From: Verrucomicrobiota bacterium
GTDB taxonomy: Bacteria > Verrucomicrobiota > Verrucomicrobiia > Opitutales > Opitutaceae
DNA: 64,000 bases
NCBI GenBank assembly: GCA_023443455.1
Contig: JAEZUE010000074.1
Coordinates: 26,008-90,007 of the forward strand
Direction of reading: 5' to 3'
Positions within the stretch are counted from its first letter, which is position 1; each line of letters begins with the position of its first letter. This document shows, one piece after another, positions 48,284 through 57,036 of the stretch. The position numbers and the translations under genes are program-made. Below the pieces are notes generated by a model. It was not told the DNA's origin. It worked only from the letters and a program-made list of their open reading frames with translations, and made no database searches.

Positions 48284-50212
48284 TCAGCGTTTGTCGAACT
48301 GCATGCCCGGGCGCCCGACCAGCGCCCTCGCCAGCTGCAGACGGTGGATCTTCGCGTTGTGCCGCACGTCCACCGGGAAGCGGTCGATGAAATAGAACAC
48401 CCGCACCAGATCGGTGTGGGCCCCCTGCGCCCCCAGGGCCCGCAATTCGCGACCGAGCACCCGTTTCGCGTGGTCGCCCCTCGGCCGTCGGTCCGGCCAG
48501 CACTCCACGGCCAACGCCGCCACCTGCTTGCCGCGCGGGCCGAAACCCAGCAACGCCGTCCGCCGCACCTGCGGGTGCACGTTGAAGACCGGCTCAACAC
48601 AATCCGGATACAGAATGCCGTGCGCCGTCTCCACCCGTTCGGCGAGGCGGCCGCAGAACCAGAGCCGCCCCTCGGCGTCGCGGTACCCCGCGTCGCCCAT
48701 GCGATGCCAGACGGCCGCGCCGGGCGGCGCGGAACCCGAAACCGGAAGGCGGAAACCGGAAACTGGAGACGCCTCGGTCTCCGGTTCCTCGGCCGAAGCC
48801 GCCGGGGCGACCTCGTAGATCTTCGCCCGCGCCGTGGGTTCGGGCAGCAGGTCGTACGCCTTCGTCACCACCGGGCCGCACACGATGATCTCGCCGATCT
48901 CGCCGGGCGGCAGCTCACGCGCCTCCGCCAGCGTGCCGATCGGTCCGTCGACGATCGCGATCACTTTCGCCGCCATCTCCGCGACCGGCCGGCCCACGCA
49001 CGTGCCTTTCCCGCGCAGCGTCGCCGCCGCCGTGCCCTCGGAGGGAATGGACGATGGCTGATAGGCGATGGACCATGGGGAAGGGCCGAGGCCAGACGAG
49101 CCGGCGCCCACCGTGCCCACATCGGTTTCCGCCTTTCTTGCGGTCTCCGTCGCTCCGCGTTCCGCATTCCGCGTTCCGAGTTCTTCTCTCCGCTCTCCGG
49201 TCTCCGCTTTCCGGTCTCCCACGACTTCCTCGGCGGAGACACTGCTCACCGGCAACGACTCGGTCGCGCCATACGGCGAATGAAGCCCGGCCTTGGGAAA
49301 AACGCGGCGCATCAGCTCGAACAACGGCGGCGGCACCGGCGCACCCGCCATCAGGATACGCTTCACCCCCGGCAACGTGATCCCCTGGTCCACGCAATGG
49401 CGCGCGACCTTCGTCCAGATCATCGGCGAGCCGAAGCTGTTGGTCACCCCGTTCTGCCGGATCGCCTGCACGAAATGCGCCGGATCGGCCGCCGCCGGCT
49501 TCGACGGATCGAGCTTCGGCACCACCGTCGTCATCCCCAGCGCCGGGTTGAAGAGCGCGAAGACCGGCAGCACCGCGAGGTCCACCTCGCCGGGCTGGAT
49601 CCCGTACGTCTGCCGCACCAGCCGTACTTGCGCCTCGAACATGCCATGCTCGTAGCACACGCCCTTCGGCGCACCGGTCGATCCCGACGTGAAGAGGATG
49701 GCCGCGAGGTCGTCGGCCGCCGTCGGCGCCAACGGGAAAACCGGCACCGGTCCCTTCGCCAAACGATGGGCGGGATCGCCGCTCACCCGCAACCGCGTGC
49801 GCACCGAGCGGAAGGCATCGCGAAAAATCCACGACGCGATCTGCCCCGAGGCGATCCCGAGCAGCACCTGGGGCTGGGTGCGCTGCACACAGGACAGGAA
49901 GTTTTTCCGCCCCATGCCCGGATCGATCACGATCGGCGGCGCACCGAGCTTGAAGAGCGCGAAGACCGACGCGATCAACGGCAGCCCCGGTCGCACCAGC
50001 ACCAGCACGCGGTCGCCGCGTTGCACGCCCGCCTTGGCCAGCCGCCACGCCCACGCATCCGCCTCCGCCGCCAGCTCCGCGAAACTCAACGAGGCATAAC
50101 GAATCTCGCCGCCCGCCATGCCCGTGGGGATGCGCAACGCCACGGCCTGCGGTTGCTGCGCGGCCTGCGCCCAAAGATGACGGGAAACATTGACGACAGC
50201 AGCCTCGGACAT
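48284..50212 (-). CDS. OleC-like AMP-forming fatty acyl ligase / beta-lactone synthetase
   Basis: 642 residues. The adenylation motifs are LFTSGSTGAPKGV (about 173-185), SPYGATESLPVSSV (about 312-325) and WHRMGDAGYRDAEGRLWFCG (about 502-521), with the C-terminal Lys in RHNAKIHRLQLARAL. The phrase set fits the OleC branch that activates beta-hydroxy fatty acids for olefin or beta-lactone formation. Two stretches do not fit the family: residues about 332-396 and about 470-498, made of Glu/Arg/Thr- and Ser/Pro-rich residues coded by word-like repeats. The frame stays open through both. No oleA, B or D genes are in the window. The ATG at 50212 starts the conserved part. Confidence 0.85.
   Translation of the reverse strand: MSEAAVVNVSRHLWAQAAQQPQAVALRIPTGMAGGEIRYASLSFAELAAEADAWAWRLAKAGVQRGDRVLVLVRPGLPLIASVFALFKLGAPPIVIDPGMGRKNFLSCVQRTQPQVLLGIASGQIASWIFRDAFRSVRTRLRVSGDPAHRLAKGPVPVFPLAPTAADDLAAILFTSGSTGAPKGVCYEHGMFEAQVRLVRQTYGIQPGEVDLAVLPVFALFNPALGMTTVVPKLDPSKPAAADPAHFVQAIRQNGVTNSFGSPMIWTKVARHCVDQGITLPGVKRILMAGAPVPPPLFELMRRVFPKAGLHSPYGATESLPVSSVSAEEVVGDRKAETGERREELGTRNAERGATETARKAETDVGTVGAGSSGLGPSPWSIAYQPSSIPSEGTAAATLRGKGTCVGRPVAEMAAKVIAIVDGPIGTLAEARELPPGEIGEIIVCGPVVTKAYDLLPEPTARAKIYEVAPAASAEEPETEASPVSGFRLPVSGSAPPGAAVWHRMGDAGYRDAEGRLWFCGRLAERVETAHGILYPDCVEPVFNVHPQVRRTALLGFGPRGKQVAALAVECWPDRRPRGDHAKRVLGRELRALGAQGAHTDLVRVFYFIDRFPVDVRHNAKIHRLQLARALVGRPGMQFDKR
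49025..49219. repeat. Word-like repeat insertion inside the acyl ligase gene
   Basis: About 195 bp, a multiple of three, rich in variants of GCGGAATGCGGAACGCGGAG on the minus strand (CTCCGC/TTCCGC words on the plus strand, for example CTCTCCGGTCTCCGCTTTCC at 49192). It codes for the non-family residues 332-396. A second, shorter block of the same style (GAAACCGGAAACTGGAGACG, about 48719-48805) codes for residues 470-498. Confidence 0.65.
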
Positions 50213-50290
50213 CGCCGCCCATGAAACGCGCCCACCCGCGCAACCTTCAACGCAAAAGGCGGCAACTCCGACAAGCTGGCCCGTCGATCC

Positions 50291-51355
50291 ACGTCTCCGA
50301 CTGGACCCGCCCGGCTCCGCCCGCCCTCCGGCGGCATCAAACCTCGCCGGCACGGAGGCACGGCGCCACGCCCGGTCCGGCACGCGCACGCGTGGCGCAG
50401 GCGTCCCTGCCTGCGACCCTCGACTCCGCCAGCTCACCAGCCCGACCGCGCCCAGATGAACCGGTCGCAGACCGGTCCTACCCCGGCCAGCACGCCCGCC
50501 AAGTAGGTCCACGTCTCCGACTGGACCCGCCCGGCTCCGTCCGCTCTCCGCCAGCATCCAACCTCGCCGGCACGGAGGGACGGCGCCACGCCCGGTCCGG
50601 CACGCGCACGCGTGGCGCAGGTGTCCCTGCCTGCGACCCTCGACTCCGCCGGCTCACCGGCCCGACCGGATCCAGATGAACCGGTCGCAGACCGGTCCTA
50701 CCCCGGCCAGCACGCTCGCCACGTAGGTCCACGTCTCCGACTGAACCCGCCCGGCTCCGCCCGCTCTCCGGCGGCATCCAACCTCGCTGGCACGGAGGCA
50801 CGGCGCCACGCCCGGTCCGGCACGCTCACGCGTGGCGCAGGCGTCCCTGCCTGCGACCCTCGACTCCGCCAGCTCACCAGCCCGACCGAGCCCAGATGAA
50901 CCGGTCGCAGAACGGTCCTACCCCGGCCAGCACGCCCGCCCGTAGGTCCACGTCTCCGACTGGACCCGCCCGGCTCCGTCCGCTCTCCGGCAACACCCAA
51001 CCTCACCGGCACGGAGGCACGGCGCCACGCCCGGTCCGGCACGCTCACGCCGTGGCGCAGGCGTCCCTGCCTGCGACCCTCGACTCCGCCGGCTCACCGG
51101 CCCGACCGAGCCCAGAGGGACCGGCCGCAGACCGGTCCTACCCCGGCCAGCACGCCCGCCCGTAGGTCCACGTCTCCGACTGGACCCGCCCGGCTCCGTC
51201 CGCTCTCCGGCGGCATCCAACCTCGCCGGCACGGAGGCACGGCGCCACGCCCGGTCCGGCACGCTCACGCGTGGCGCAGGCGTCCCTGCCTGCGACCCTC
51301 GACTCCGCCGGCTCACCGGCCCGACCGAGCCCAGATGAACCGGTCGCAGACCGAA
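50291..51355. repeat. Tandem array of about five units of 220 bp (type A and type D palindromic modules)
   Basis: Units begin with ACGTCTCCGACTGGACCCGC or a close variant at about 50291, 50511, 50731, 50950 and 51170. Each holds, in order, GGCACGGAGGCACGGCGCCA (type A, one sense), CGTGGCGCAGGCGTCCCTGC (type A, other sense), and CCGGTCGCAGACCGGTCCTA (type D hairpin). The last unit stops short near 51355. Units are over 90 percent alike by eye. The array fills the 1.2-kb gap between the acyl ligase and lipoprotein genes; open frames across it on both strands are repeat translation. Confidence 0.93.
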
Positions 51356-51420
51356 CTCTCCGCCCACGCCCCCATCTTCGTAGCTGACGCCTCCCGGCCG
51401 GAGCCTGTACTCATGCCCCC

Positions 51421-52704
51421 ATGCCGTTGCCTGCGCGCCTTCTTGCCCCGATCATCGCCATTGTTGCACTCCTCCCCGGATGCGACCGGGCCACGCCGGC
51501 CGAGAAGGCAGACTCGCTGGCGGCCGATATCGCCGCCATCCGCGCCGAATGCCCCGCCGACCCCACCGCCGAACAGGCCGACGAGATCGCCAAACCCGCC
51601 AAACGCGCCGCCAAAGCCTACTCGACCCTGCGCGAACTGGCGGCGGAGCACCCGACCGAAGCTTCCATTGCGGAGGCCTGCGCCCGCGCCGAACCCGACT
51701 TCGTCGTCATCCGCACTGCCGCACGCCTCGCGAAGGAACGCGCCGAAATCGCCGACCTTCTCTCCGGCCTCAAGGTGCGCGCCTACCGCAGCGCCCGCAC
51801 CATCGCCATCCCGAAGCTGCTCGACCTGCTCGCCGCCTCCGCGCGCAAGGCCGCGGAGACCGACATCGAAAACCTTCCCGCTCCCGTCCGCCACGCCGCG
51901 CAACTCGCGGCCTCGCTCGCGGGGGTCAAGCCGGCCCCCGCCGCGCAACCCGACCCCGCCGCGCCATTCCCCAAGCTCACCCGCGCCGACTGGCAACGTG
52001 CGGCGGATCTGATCGACGCGGCCAACCATAACCCGCCCGCCGAGTTCTCCCTCGGCCTCGCGCTGACCTACGGCGTGCTCGGCAAGAGCAGTCTCGCGTT
52101 GGTGGAACTCGAGTACGCCGAGTCGGGCCGCTTCGACGCTCCCGAGTACGCCGCACTCGTCCCCCTGGTGCGCGCCGTACTCTTCAGCCGTCTCGGCTGC
52201 ACCGAACTCGCGGCACGCGAGGCGACCCGCATCTCCGGGGACCACGAACAGGGCCGGCAGATGCTCGCCGTCATCCACACCACCCTCGCGATCGTCGCGG
52301 CCCAACAGAAGGACTGGAAGGCGATGGACCGCGAGCTCGGCGAGGCCGTGCGCATCTGGCCCAACAACCCGCTCGTGGTCTATCTCACCGGCGAGCGCCT
52401 GCTCGCCGACGGTCGCCGCGAACAGGCGCTCGAAGCCTTCGCCCGTATCGAGACACCGGAGGCAGCGTGGCTGTTGCCGCTGCTCGAGAACCGCGTGCGC
52501 ACCGTGCGCGACAGCGAGGGCGAAGTGCCGCCGCTGCTGCTCGACAACGGTTTCATCATCCGCACCGCCCTCGCCTCCCTGCTCCACGAGTCGCGTCACA
52601 CCCCGCTCGGCCAGAAGGTCGCCCGCCTCGCCGCCACCGTGCATCTGCTGCCGGCAATCCTCGACGAGGAGCCGGCCCCCGAAACGGGCGGCCAAGCGCA
52701 ATGA
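51421..52704 (+). CDS. TPR-like lipoprotein, hypothetical
   Basis: 427 residues. The start LLAPIIAIVALLPGCD gives a signal sequence with a lipobox ending at Cys21. The mature part is almost all helical and alanine-rich, with a C-terminal half of TPR-like helices (FSLGLALTYGVLGKSSLALV, IWPNNPLVVYLTGERLLADG, RREQALEAFARIETPEA). It is likely a periplasmic or membrane-anchored scaffold. No enzyme motif was seen. Its stop overlaps the start of the pseudouridine synthase gene (ATGA). Confidence 0.75.
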   Translation: MPLPARLLAPIIAIVALLPGCDRATPAEKADSLAADIAAIRAECPADPTAEQADEIAKPAKRAAKAYSTLRELAAEHPTEASIAEACARAEPDFVVIRTAARLAKERAEIADLLSGLKVRAYRSARTIAIPKLLDLLAASARKAAETDIENLPAPVRHAAQLAASLAGVKPAPAAQPDPAAPFPKLTRADWQRAADLIDAANHNPPAEFSLGLALTYGVLGKSSLALVELEYAESGRFDAPEYAALVPLVRAVLFSRLGCTELAAREATRISGDHEQGRQMLAVIHTTLAIVAAQQKDWKAMDRELGEAVRIWPNNPLVVYLTGERLLADGRREQALEAFARIETPEAAWLLPLLENRVRTVRDSEGEVPPLLLDNGFIIRTALASLLHESRHTPLGQKVARLAATVHLLPAILDEEPAPETGGQAQ

Positions 52705-53540
52705 GTCACGCCGAGCCGGACCCCGAAGGCTACCCGCGCCCGATCGGGCCATGGCCGCGACGCGAAGTGCCGGCAGAGGCGATCCGGTTGATCGGACCGG
52801 AGGAGTTCCGCACGTGGATCCTCCGCGAGGACGAGCACCTGCTCGTCTTGGACAAACCCGGCAACATCGTCTGCCACCCCTCGAAACACGGGCCGCGCTC
52901 GAGCCTGGTCGGTGCCGCACGCGAACATCTCGGCGGCGGCGAGGTTCAGCTCATCTTCCGGCTCGATCGCGAAACCAGCGGAGTGGTCGTGATCACGAAG
53001 GACGAGACCGCCGGGCAGCGTCTCCAAAAAGCGGTGCTAAAACGCCGCTACGCGAAGACCTACCTCACGATCCTCGTCGGCGAACTCACCGCGGAAACCA
53101 AGGTCGACCAGCCGCTCGGCCCCGACCTGCGCGGCCCGCTCACGGTCAAGACCCGCGTCGTCGCGGCCGGAGAGGGCAAACCCGCGATCACGCGCTTCAC
53201 CCCGCTCGCGGTCGGTGGCGGCTTCACGCTGGCGCGCGTGACCACCGCGACCGGCCGCAAGCACCAGATCCGCGCCCATGCCGAATGGCTTGGGCATCCA
53301 CTTGTCGGTGACAAGATCTACGGTCCCGACCAGCGCCTCTTCCTCGAGTTCATCGACACCGGCTGGACGCCCGCGCTCGCCGCGCAGCTCCTGCTCCCTC
53401 GCCAAGCCCTGCACTGCGAGGCGATCGAGTTCACGCTCGGCGAGACCGACCACGCGTACCGCACCCCGCTGCCCGCCGACCTGGCCGGCTTCGTCCGGCA
53501 ACACTTCGGTACCGGCGGGCCGCCCTTCGCCTCCCCCTAG
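52701..53540 (+). CDS. RluA-family RNA pseudouridine synthase
   Basis: 279 residues. The catalytic motif is LIFRLDRETSGVVVITKD with the essential Asp in RLDRETSG (Phe in place of the common His before it). Other family parts are LLVLDKPGNIVCHPSKHG, KRRYAKTYLTILVGEL, TTATGRKHQIRAHAEWLGHP and LVGDKIYGPD. It isomerises uridine in rRNA or tRNA; the target is not predictable. No S4 domain is present. It begins in an ATGA overlap with the lipoprotein gene. Confidence 0.93.
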   Translation: MSHAEPDPEGYPRPIGPWPRREVPAEAIRLIGPEEFRTWILREDEHLLVLDKPGNIVCHPSKHGPRSSLVGAAREHLGGGEVQLIFRLDRETSGVVVITKDETAGQRLQKAVLKRRYAKTYLTILVGELTAETKVDQPLGPDLRGPLTVKTRVVAAGEGKPAITRFTPLAVGGGFTLARVTTATGRKHQIRAHAEWLGHPLVGDKIYGPDQRLFLEFIDTGWTPALAAQLLLPRQALHCEAIEFTLGETDHAYRTPLPADLAGFVRQHFGTGGPPFASP

Positions 53541-53710
53541 CGGCAACCGGCCGCCACTCCCGGGGGAGAGCGCCGCACCGCACCTCGACGAAACACGCCG
53601 GCGGCCCGTCCTGACCGGCGGCAGAAACCGCAACCTCGGGCACAACGCCCACCCCTTCGTCCTTGGCCCCGCCACGGCTTTGCTTTCAAGATCCCACCCC
53701 TCTCCCCCCT

Positions 53711-56326
53711 ATGTCCTCCCCCAAAACGACCCGCTGCGGCGCGCTGGCCGCCCTCGCTCTCGTCACGACTGTCACCCTCTCCGCCAAGACCGCGGTCCCC
53801 GACGGCTGGTTTGCCTGGCCGATGGTCGAGCCCGTGGCCGGCTCCGCGCTCGACACCTCCACGCTCAACGCCGCCCGCGCCGGCTCGTTGGGACGCATCG
53901 CGACCAAGGACGGCAAATACATCACCGGCGACGGCGCCCCGATCCGCTTCTTCGGTGTCAACGTCTCCTCCAACGACGCCTTCCCCTCCGCCGAAGATGC
54001 GGAACGGCTCGCCCGCCGCCTCGCCAAGGGCGGCATGAACATCGCCCGCCTCCACCACATGGACAACCAGTGGTCGGTCGAGAGCGACGGCAGCCTCTGG
54101 GCCAAGGGCAGCACCACGCACCTCGAACTCGCGCCCGACCAGCTCGACAAGGTCCACCGGCTCGTCGCGACGCTCGCGCGCCACGGCATCTACACAAACC
54201 TCAACCTCAAGGTCTCCAAAACCCTCGCACCGGCCGACGGCTTTCCGGACTCGGTCGCCCTGCTCCCCGATTTCCAGAAACGGGTCGACCTGTTCGACCG
54301 CCGGATGATCGAACTGCAGAAGGACTTCGCGCGCCAACTGCTCACCACGAAGAACCCGTACACCGGCCTCAGCCTCGCCGAGGATCCGGCAGTGGCCGTG
54401 GTCGAGATCAACAACGAGAATTCGATCCTCGGATACTTCACGCGCGACCTCGGGCAGGGCCTGCACCGCCTGCCCGAACCTTTCCGCGCGAACCTGCAAT
54501 CGCTCTGGAACGACTGGCTCGCGGGCCACTACTCGGACTCCGCCGATCTCGCCGCCGCCTGGGCCGAGACGCCCGATCTCGACGCCTCGCCCGTGCTCGA
54601 TCCCGCCACGGCCACCTGGAGCGCGAAGATCCAACCCGGTAGCCACGCCACGCTGACCCCGGGCGCCGACGGCTCCGCGTTCACCGTCGACATTCCGGTC
54701 ACGCCCGGCCCCGACTGGCACGTGCAGGTTTCGACCTACGACCTGCCGCTCAAGGACAACACCGTCTACACCGTCAGCTTCGAGGCCCGCGCGGCCAAGG
54801 AGGGCACGATCGGCGTCGGCGTATCGCCCGATTCCCGCGCCGAGCCCGTCCTCGAGTGGCGCAGCCTCGGCCTGCTCGCCGGCGGGCAGATCGGCCCGGA
54901 GTGGAAGACGATCAGCCTCGCGTTCCCCGCGCACTCGGTCGGCACCGGCCGCGCCATGCTCAGCTTCAACTGCTCCGCGCAGCCCAACCGCATCGAGCTG
55001 CACAACATCTCCCTGGTCCCCGGTGCCGCCAACGCCGGCCTTCAACCGGGCGAGTCGCTGGCCGCGCGCAACATCGGCATCCCGGTCACGCCGTCCACCC
55101 GTCAGTGGGCCGACTGGATCGCCTTCCTCGCCGCCGCCGACCGCGCCTTCGCGGAGGAGATGCGCACGTTCCTGCGCGACGAGCTGAAGGTGCCGGCGCC
55201 GCTGGTGTGTTCGCAGATCAACTTCACCGGGCTGCCCGCGCTCGACCGCGAGCAGTCGATGGAGTTCGCCGACACCCACATGTACTGGCAGCACCCGGTC
55301 TTCCCCGGCTCGGGGTGGGATCGGGCGAACTGGACCATCGCCAACTCCCCGATGGTCGAGACCTTCGGCCCGCGGCGTTTCGGCGAACTCGGCGCCCTCG
55401 CCTACTTCCGCGTGGCCGGCAAGCCCTTCGCCGTGAGCGAGTACGACCACGCCGCGCCGAGCGAGTACGTGTGCGAGATGTACCCCGAGTTCGCGGTCTT
55501 CGCTTGTCGCCAGGATTGGGATGCACTCTACGCCTTCGACCTCGGCGCCTACCGGACCGGGCACGACGGCCGCATCTCCGGCTACTTCGACCAGCTCAAC
55601 CATCCCGCCAAATGGGGCCTCGCGCCCTTTGCCACCCGCGTCTTCCGCGAAGGCCTGATCGCGCCGGCGCCCGCCGTCGCCGAACTGCGGCCCGGCCAGC
55701 CGGTCTGGGGCGAGGCGATGCACTTCGACATGCTCTGGGCCCAGCTCAACCCCGACCGGCCCTTCGACTTCCTCGACTGCCGCCTGCAGGTCGACGACCG
55801 ACCCACCGCCGCCAAGGCGACGCTCGTGCGCAGCGGTACGGCCGACACCCCACCGGCCCGCGTGGTCAAGGCCCCGCAAGGCCAAATCCTGATCGCCGCC
55901 GCCGAGCAAGCTGCGGTCGCCACCGGTTTTCTCGGCGGCACCACCACCACGGCCGGCCCGCTCACGATCACCTGCCCGCGCTTCGGTCGCGACTTCGCCA
56001 CCGTGGCCGCGGTCTCGCTCGACGGAAGACCGTTGGCCGCCTCGCACCGCTCACTGGTCACGATCGTCGCCCGCGCCGAAAACACCGGCATGCAGTGGAA
56101 CAAGGCCCGCAACTCCGTCGGCACCGATTGGGGCACCGGTCCGACCATCGCGGAACGCGTGCCCGCCACGATCACGCTGGCCGCCGACGGCCCGCGTCGG
56201 GTCTTCACCCTCAAGCCCGACGGCACCCGTGCCCGCAAGGTGAAGACAACGTACACCAACAGCGCCGTCACCTTCACCGTCTCCGCGAAGGACAGGACCC
56301 TGCACTACGAGTTCGTGGCCGAGTAG
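53711..56326 (+). CDS. Secreted clan GH-A glycoside hydrolase with a carbohydrate-binding domain
   Basis: 871 residues. A signal peptide (TTRCGALAALALVTTVTLSA) is followed by a TIM barrel: IRFFGVNVSSNDAFPSAEDA, GGMNIARLHHMDNQW, then the acid/base Glu in VAVVEINNENSILGYF. A beta-sandwich of CBM_4_9 type is inserted at about 300-430 (VDIPVTPGPDWHVQVSTYDL). The barrel resumes (DTHMYWQHPVFPGSGWDRAN) with the likely nucleophile Glu in FAVSEYDHAAPSEY, and a beta domain closes the chain. The GH family and substrate are uncertain; plant or algal polysaccharide is plausible. The TAG stop lies inside a type D repeat. Confidence 0.85.
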   Translation: MSSPKTTRCGALAALALVTTVTLSAKTAVPDGWFAWPMVEPVAGSALDTSTLNAARAGSLGRIATKDGKYITGDGAPIRFFGVNVSSNDAFPSAEDAERLARRLAKGGMNIARLHHMDNQWSVESDGSLWAKGSTTHLELAPDQLDKVHRLVATLARHGIYTNLNLKVSKTLAPADGFPDSVALLPDFQKRVDLFDRRMIELQKDFARQLLTTKNPYTGLSLAEDPAVAVVEINNENSILGYFTRDLGQGLHRLPEPFRANLQSLWNDWLAGHYSDSADLAAAWAETPDLDASPVLDPATATWSAKIQPGSHATLTPGADGSAFTVDIPVTPGPDWHVQVSTYDLPLKDNTVYTVSFEARAAKEGTIGVGVSPDSRAEPVLEWRSLGLLAGGQIGPEWKTISLAFPAHSVGTGRAMLSFNCSAQPNRIELHNISLVPGAANAGLQPGESLAARNIGIPVTPSTRQWADWIAFLAAADRAFAEEMRTFLRDELKVPAPLVCSQINFTGLPALDREQSMEFADTHMYWQHPVFPGSGWDRANWTIANSPMVETFGPRRFGELGALAYFRVAGKPFAVSEYDHAAPSEYVCEMYPEFAVFACRQDWDALYAFDLGAYRTGHDGRISGYFDQLNHPAKWGLAPFATRVFREGLIAPAPAVAELRPGQPVWGEAMHFDMLWAQLNPDRPFDFLDCRLQVDDRPTAAKATLVRSGTADTPPARVVKAPQGQILIAAAEQAAVATGFLGGTTTTAGPLTITCPRFGRDFATVAAVSLDGRPLAASHRSLVTIVARAENTGMQWNKARNSVGTDWGTGPTIAERVPATITLAADGPRRVFTLKPDGTRARKVKTTYTNSAVTFTVSAKDRTLHYEFVAE

Positions 56327-56394
56327 GACCAGTCTCCGACTGGTTCCTTTCGCATCGGAACACTCCAAACGGGCCGGTCGCAGACCGGCCCTAC
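56324..56394. repeat. Type D repeat pair that supplies the glycosidase stop codon
   Basis: Starts TAGGACCAGTCTCCGACTGG and ends GGCCGGTCGCAGACCGGCCC then TAC, both hairpin-forming. The opening TAG is the stop of the glycosidase gene. The same two modules occur in each unit of the 50291 array. Confidence 0.8.
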
Positions 56395-56397
56395 TTT

Positions 56398-56817
56398 CTA
56401 CCCCTGCGCGAGGCAGTGCTCCGCGAAGGCCTTGATGCGATGGCGCAGGCTCGCAAGGCCGTTGGCGCGGTTGGGCGAGAGCACCTGCGTGATGCCCACC
56501 TCCGCGAGGAAATCCGGCTCCATCGCGATGATGTCGGCCGGCTTCTCGCCGTTGTAGAAACCGCAGACCACCGCCGCGATGCCCTTGGTGATCAGCGCAT
56601 CGGCATCCATGCCGAAATGGCAGAGCCCGTCGCGATACTCCGGGTAGATCCAGAGCTGGGAAACGCAGCCCGGCAGCAGGCGCTCGGGGGTCTTGTAGAC
56701 CGCATCGAGCGGCGCGTACTTGCGGCCCTGCGAAAGCAGGTAGGCCATGCGCTCCTCCCCGTCGGGCAGGAGACCGATAGTTTCGACCAGGTCGGCGCGT
56801 TTTTGCTCGAGGCTCAT
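56398..56817 (-). CDS. SufE-family protein
   Basis: 139 residues, the family length. The start SLEQKRADLVETIGLLPDGE leads to the sulfur-accepting Cys in RLLPGCVSQLWIYPEYRDG and the later TKGIAAVVCGFYNGEKPADI. SufE takes sulfur from the cysteine desulfurase SufS for iron-sulfur cluster assembly. No suf genes are adjacent. The ATG at 56817 fits the family start. It is cytoplasmic. Confidence 0.93.
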   Translation of the reverse strand: MSLEQKRADLVETIGLLPDGEERMAYLLSQGRKYAPLDAVYKTPERLLPGCVSQLWIYPEYRDGLCHFGMDADALITKGIAAVVCGFYNGEKPADIIAMEPDFLAEVGITQVLSPNRANGLASLRHRIKAFAEHCLAQG

Positions 56818-57036
56818 AAGTTGGCTGCCGGTAGCAGAAGGTGAACCAAACCGCGCGAACGGTGCCCGGGTCAAGCGCAGGGATGCGCCACAGCCGAAAG
56901 GAGATCGGGGCGAAGCTGGATCGCGTGGCGATTCAGCCATCCAACGAACCGGCTGAACGGCTCCGCCGCCCGGCTACGATGCAGGCCCCCAATTCCGCGC
57001 TCGCGTCGCCGGAGATCCGTGACAAAGTGCGGCGCC

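Noticed and set aside
50221..51367. Open frames on both strands across the 220-bp array
   Set aside because: Same periodic translation of repeat DNA on either strand; lengths are set by the repeat period.
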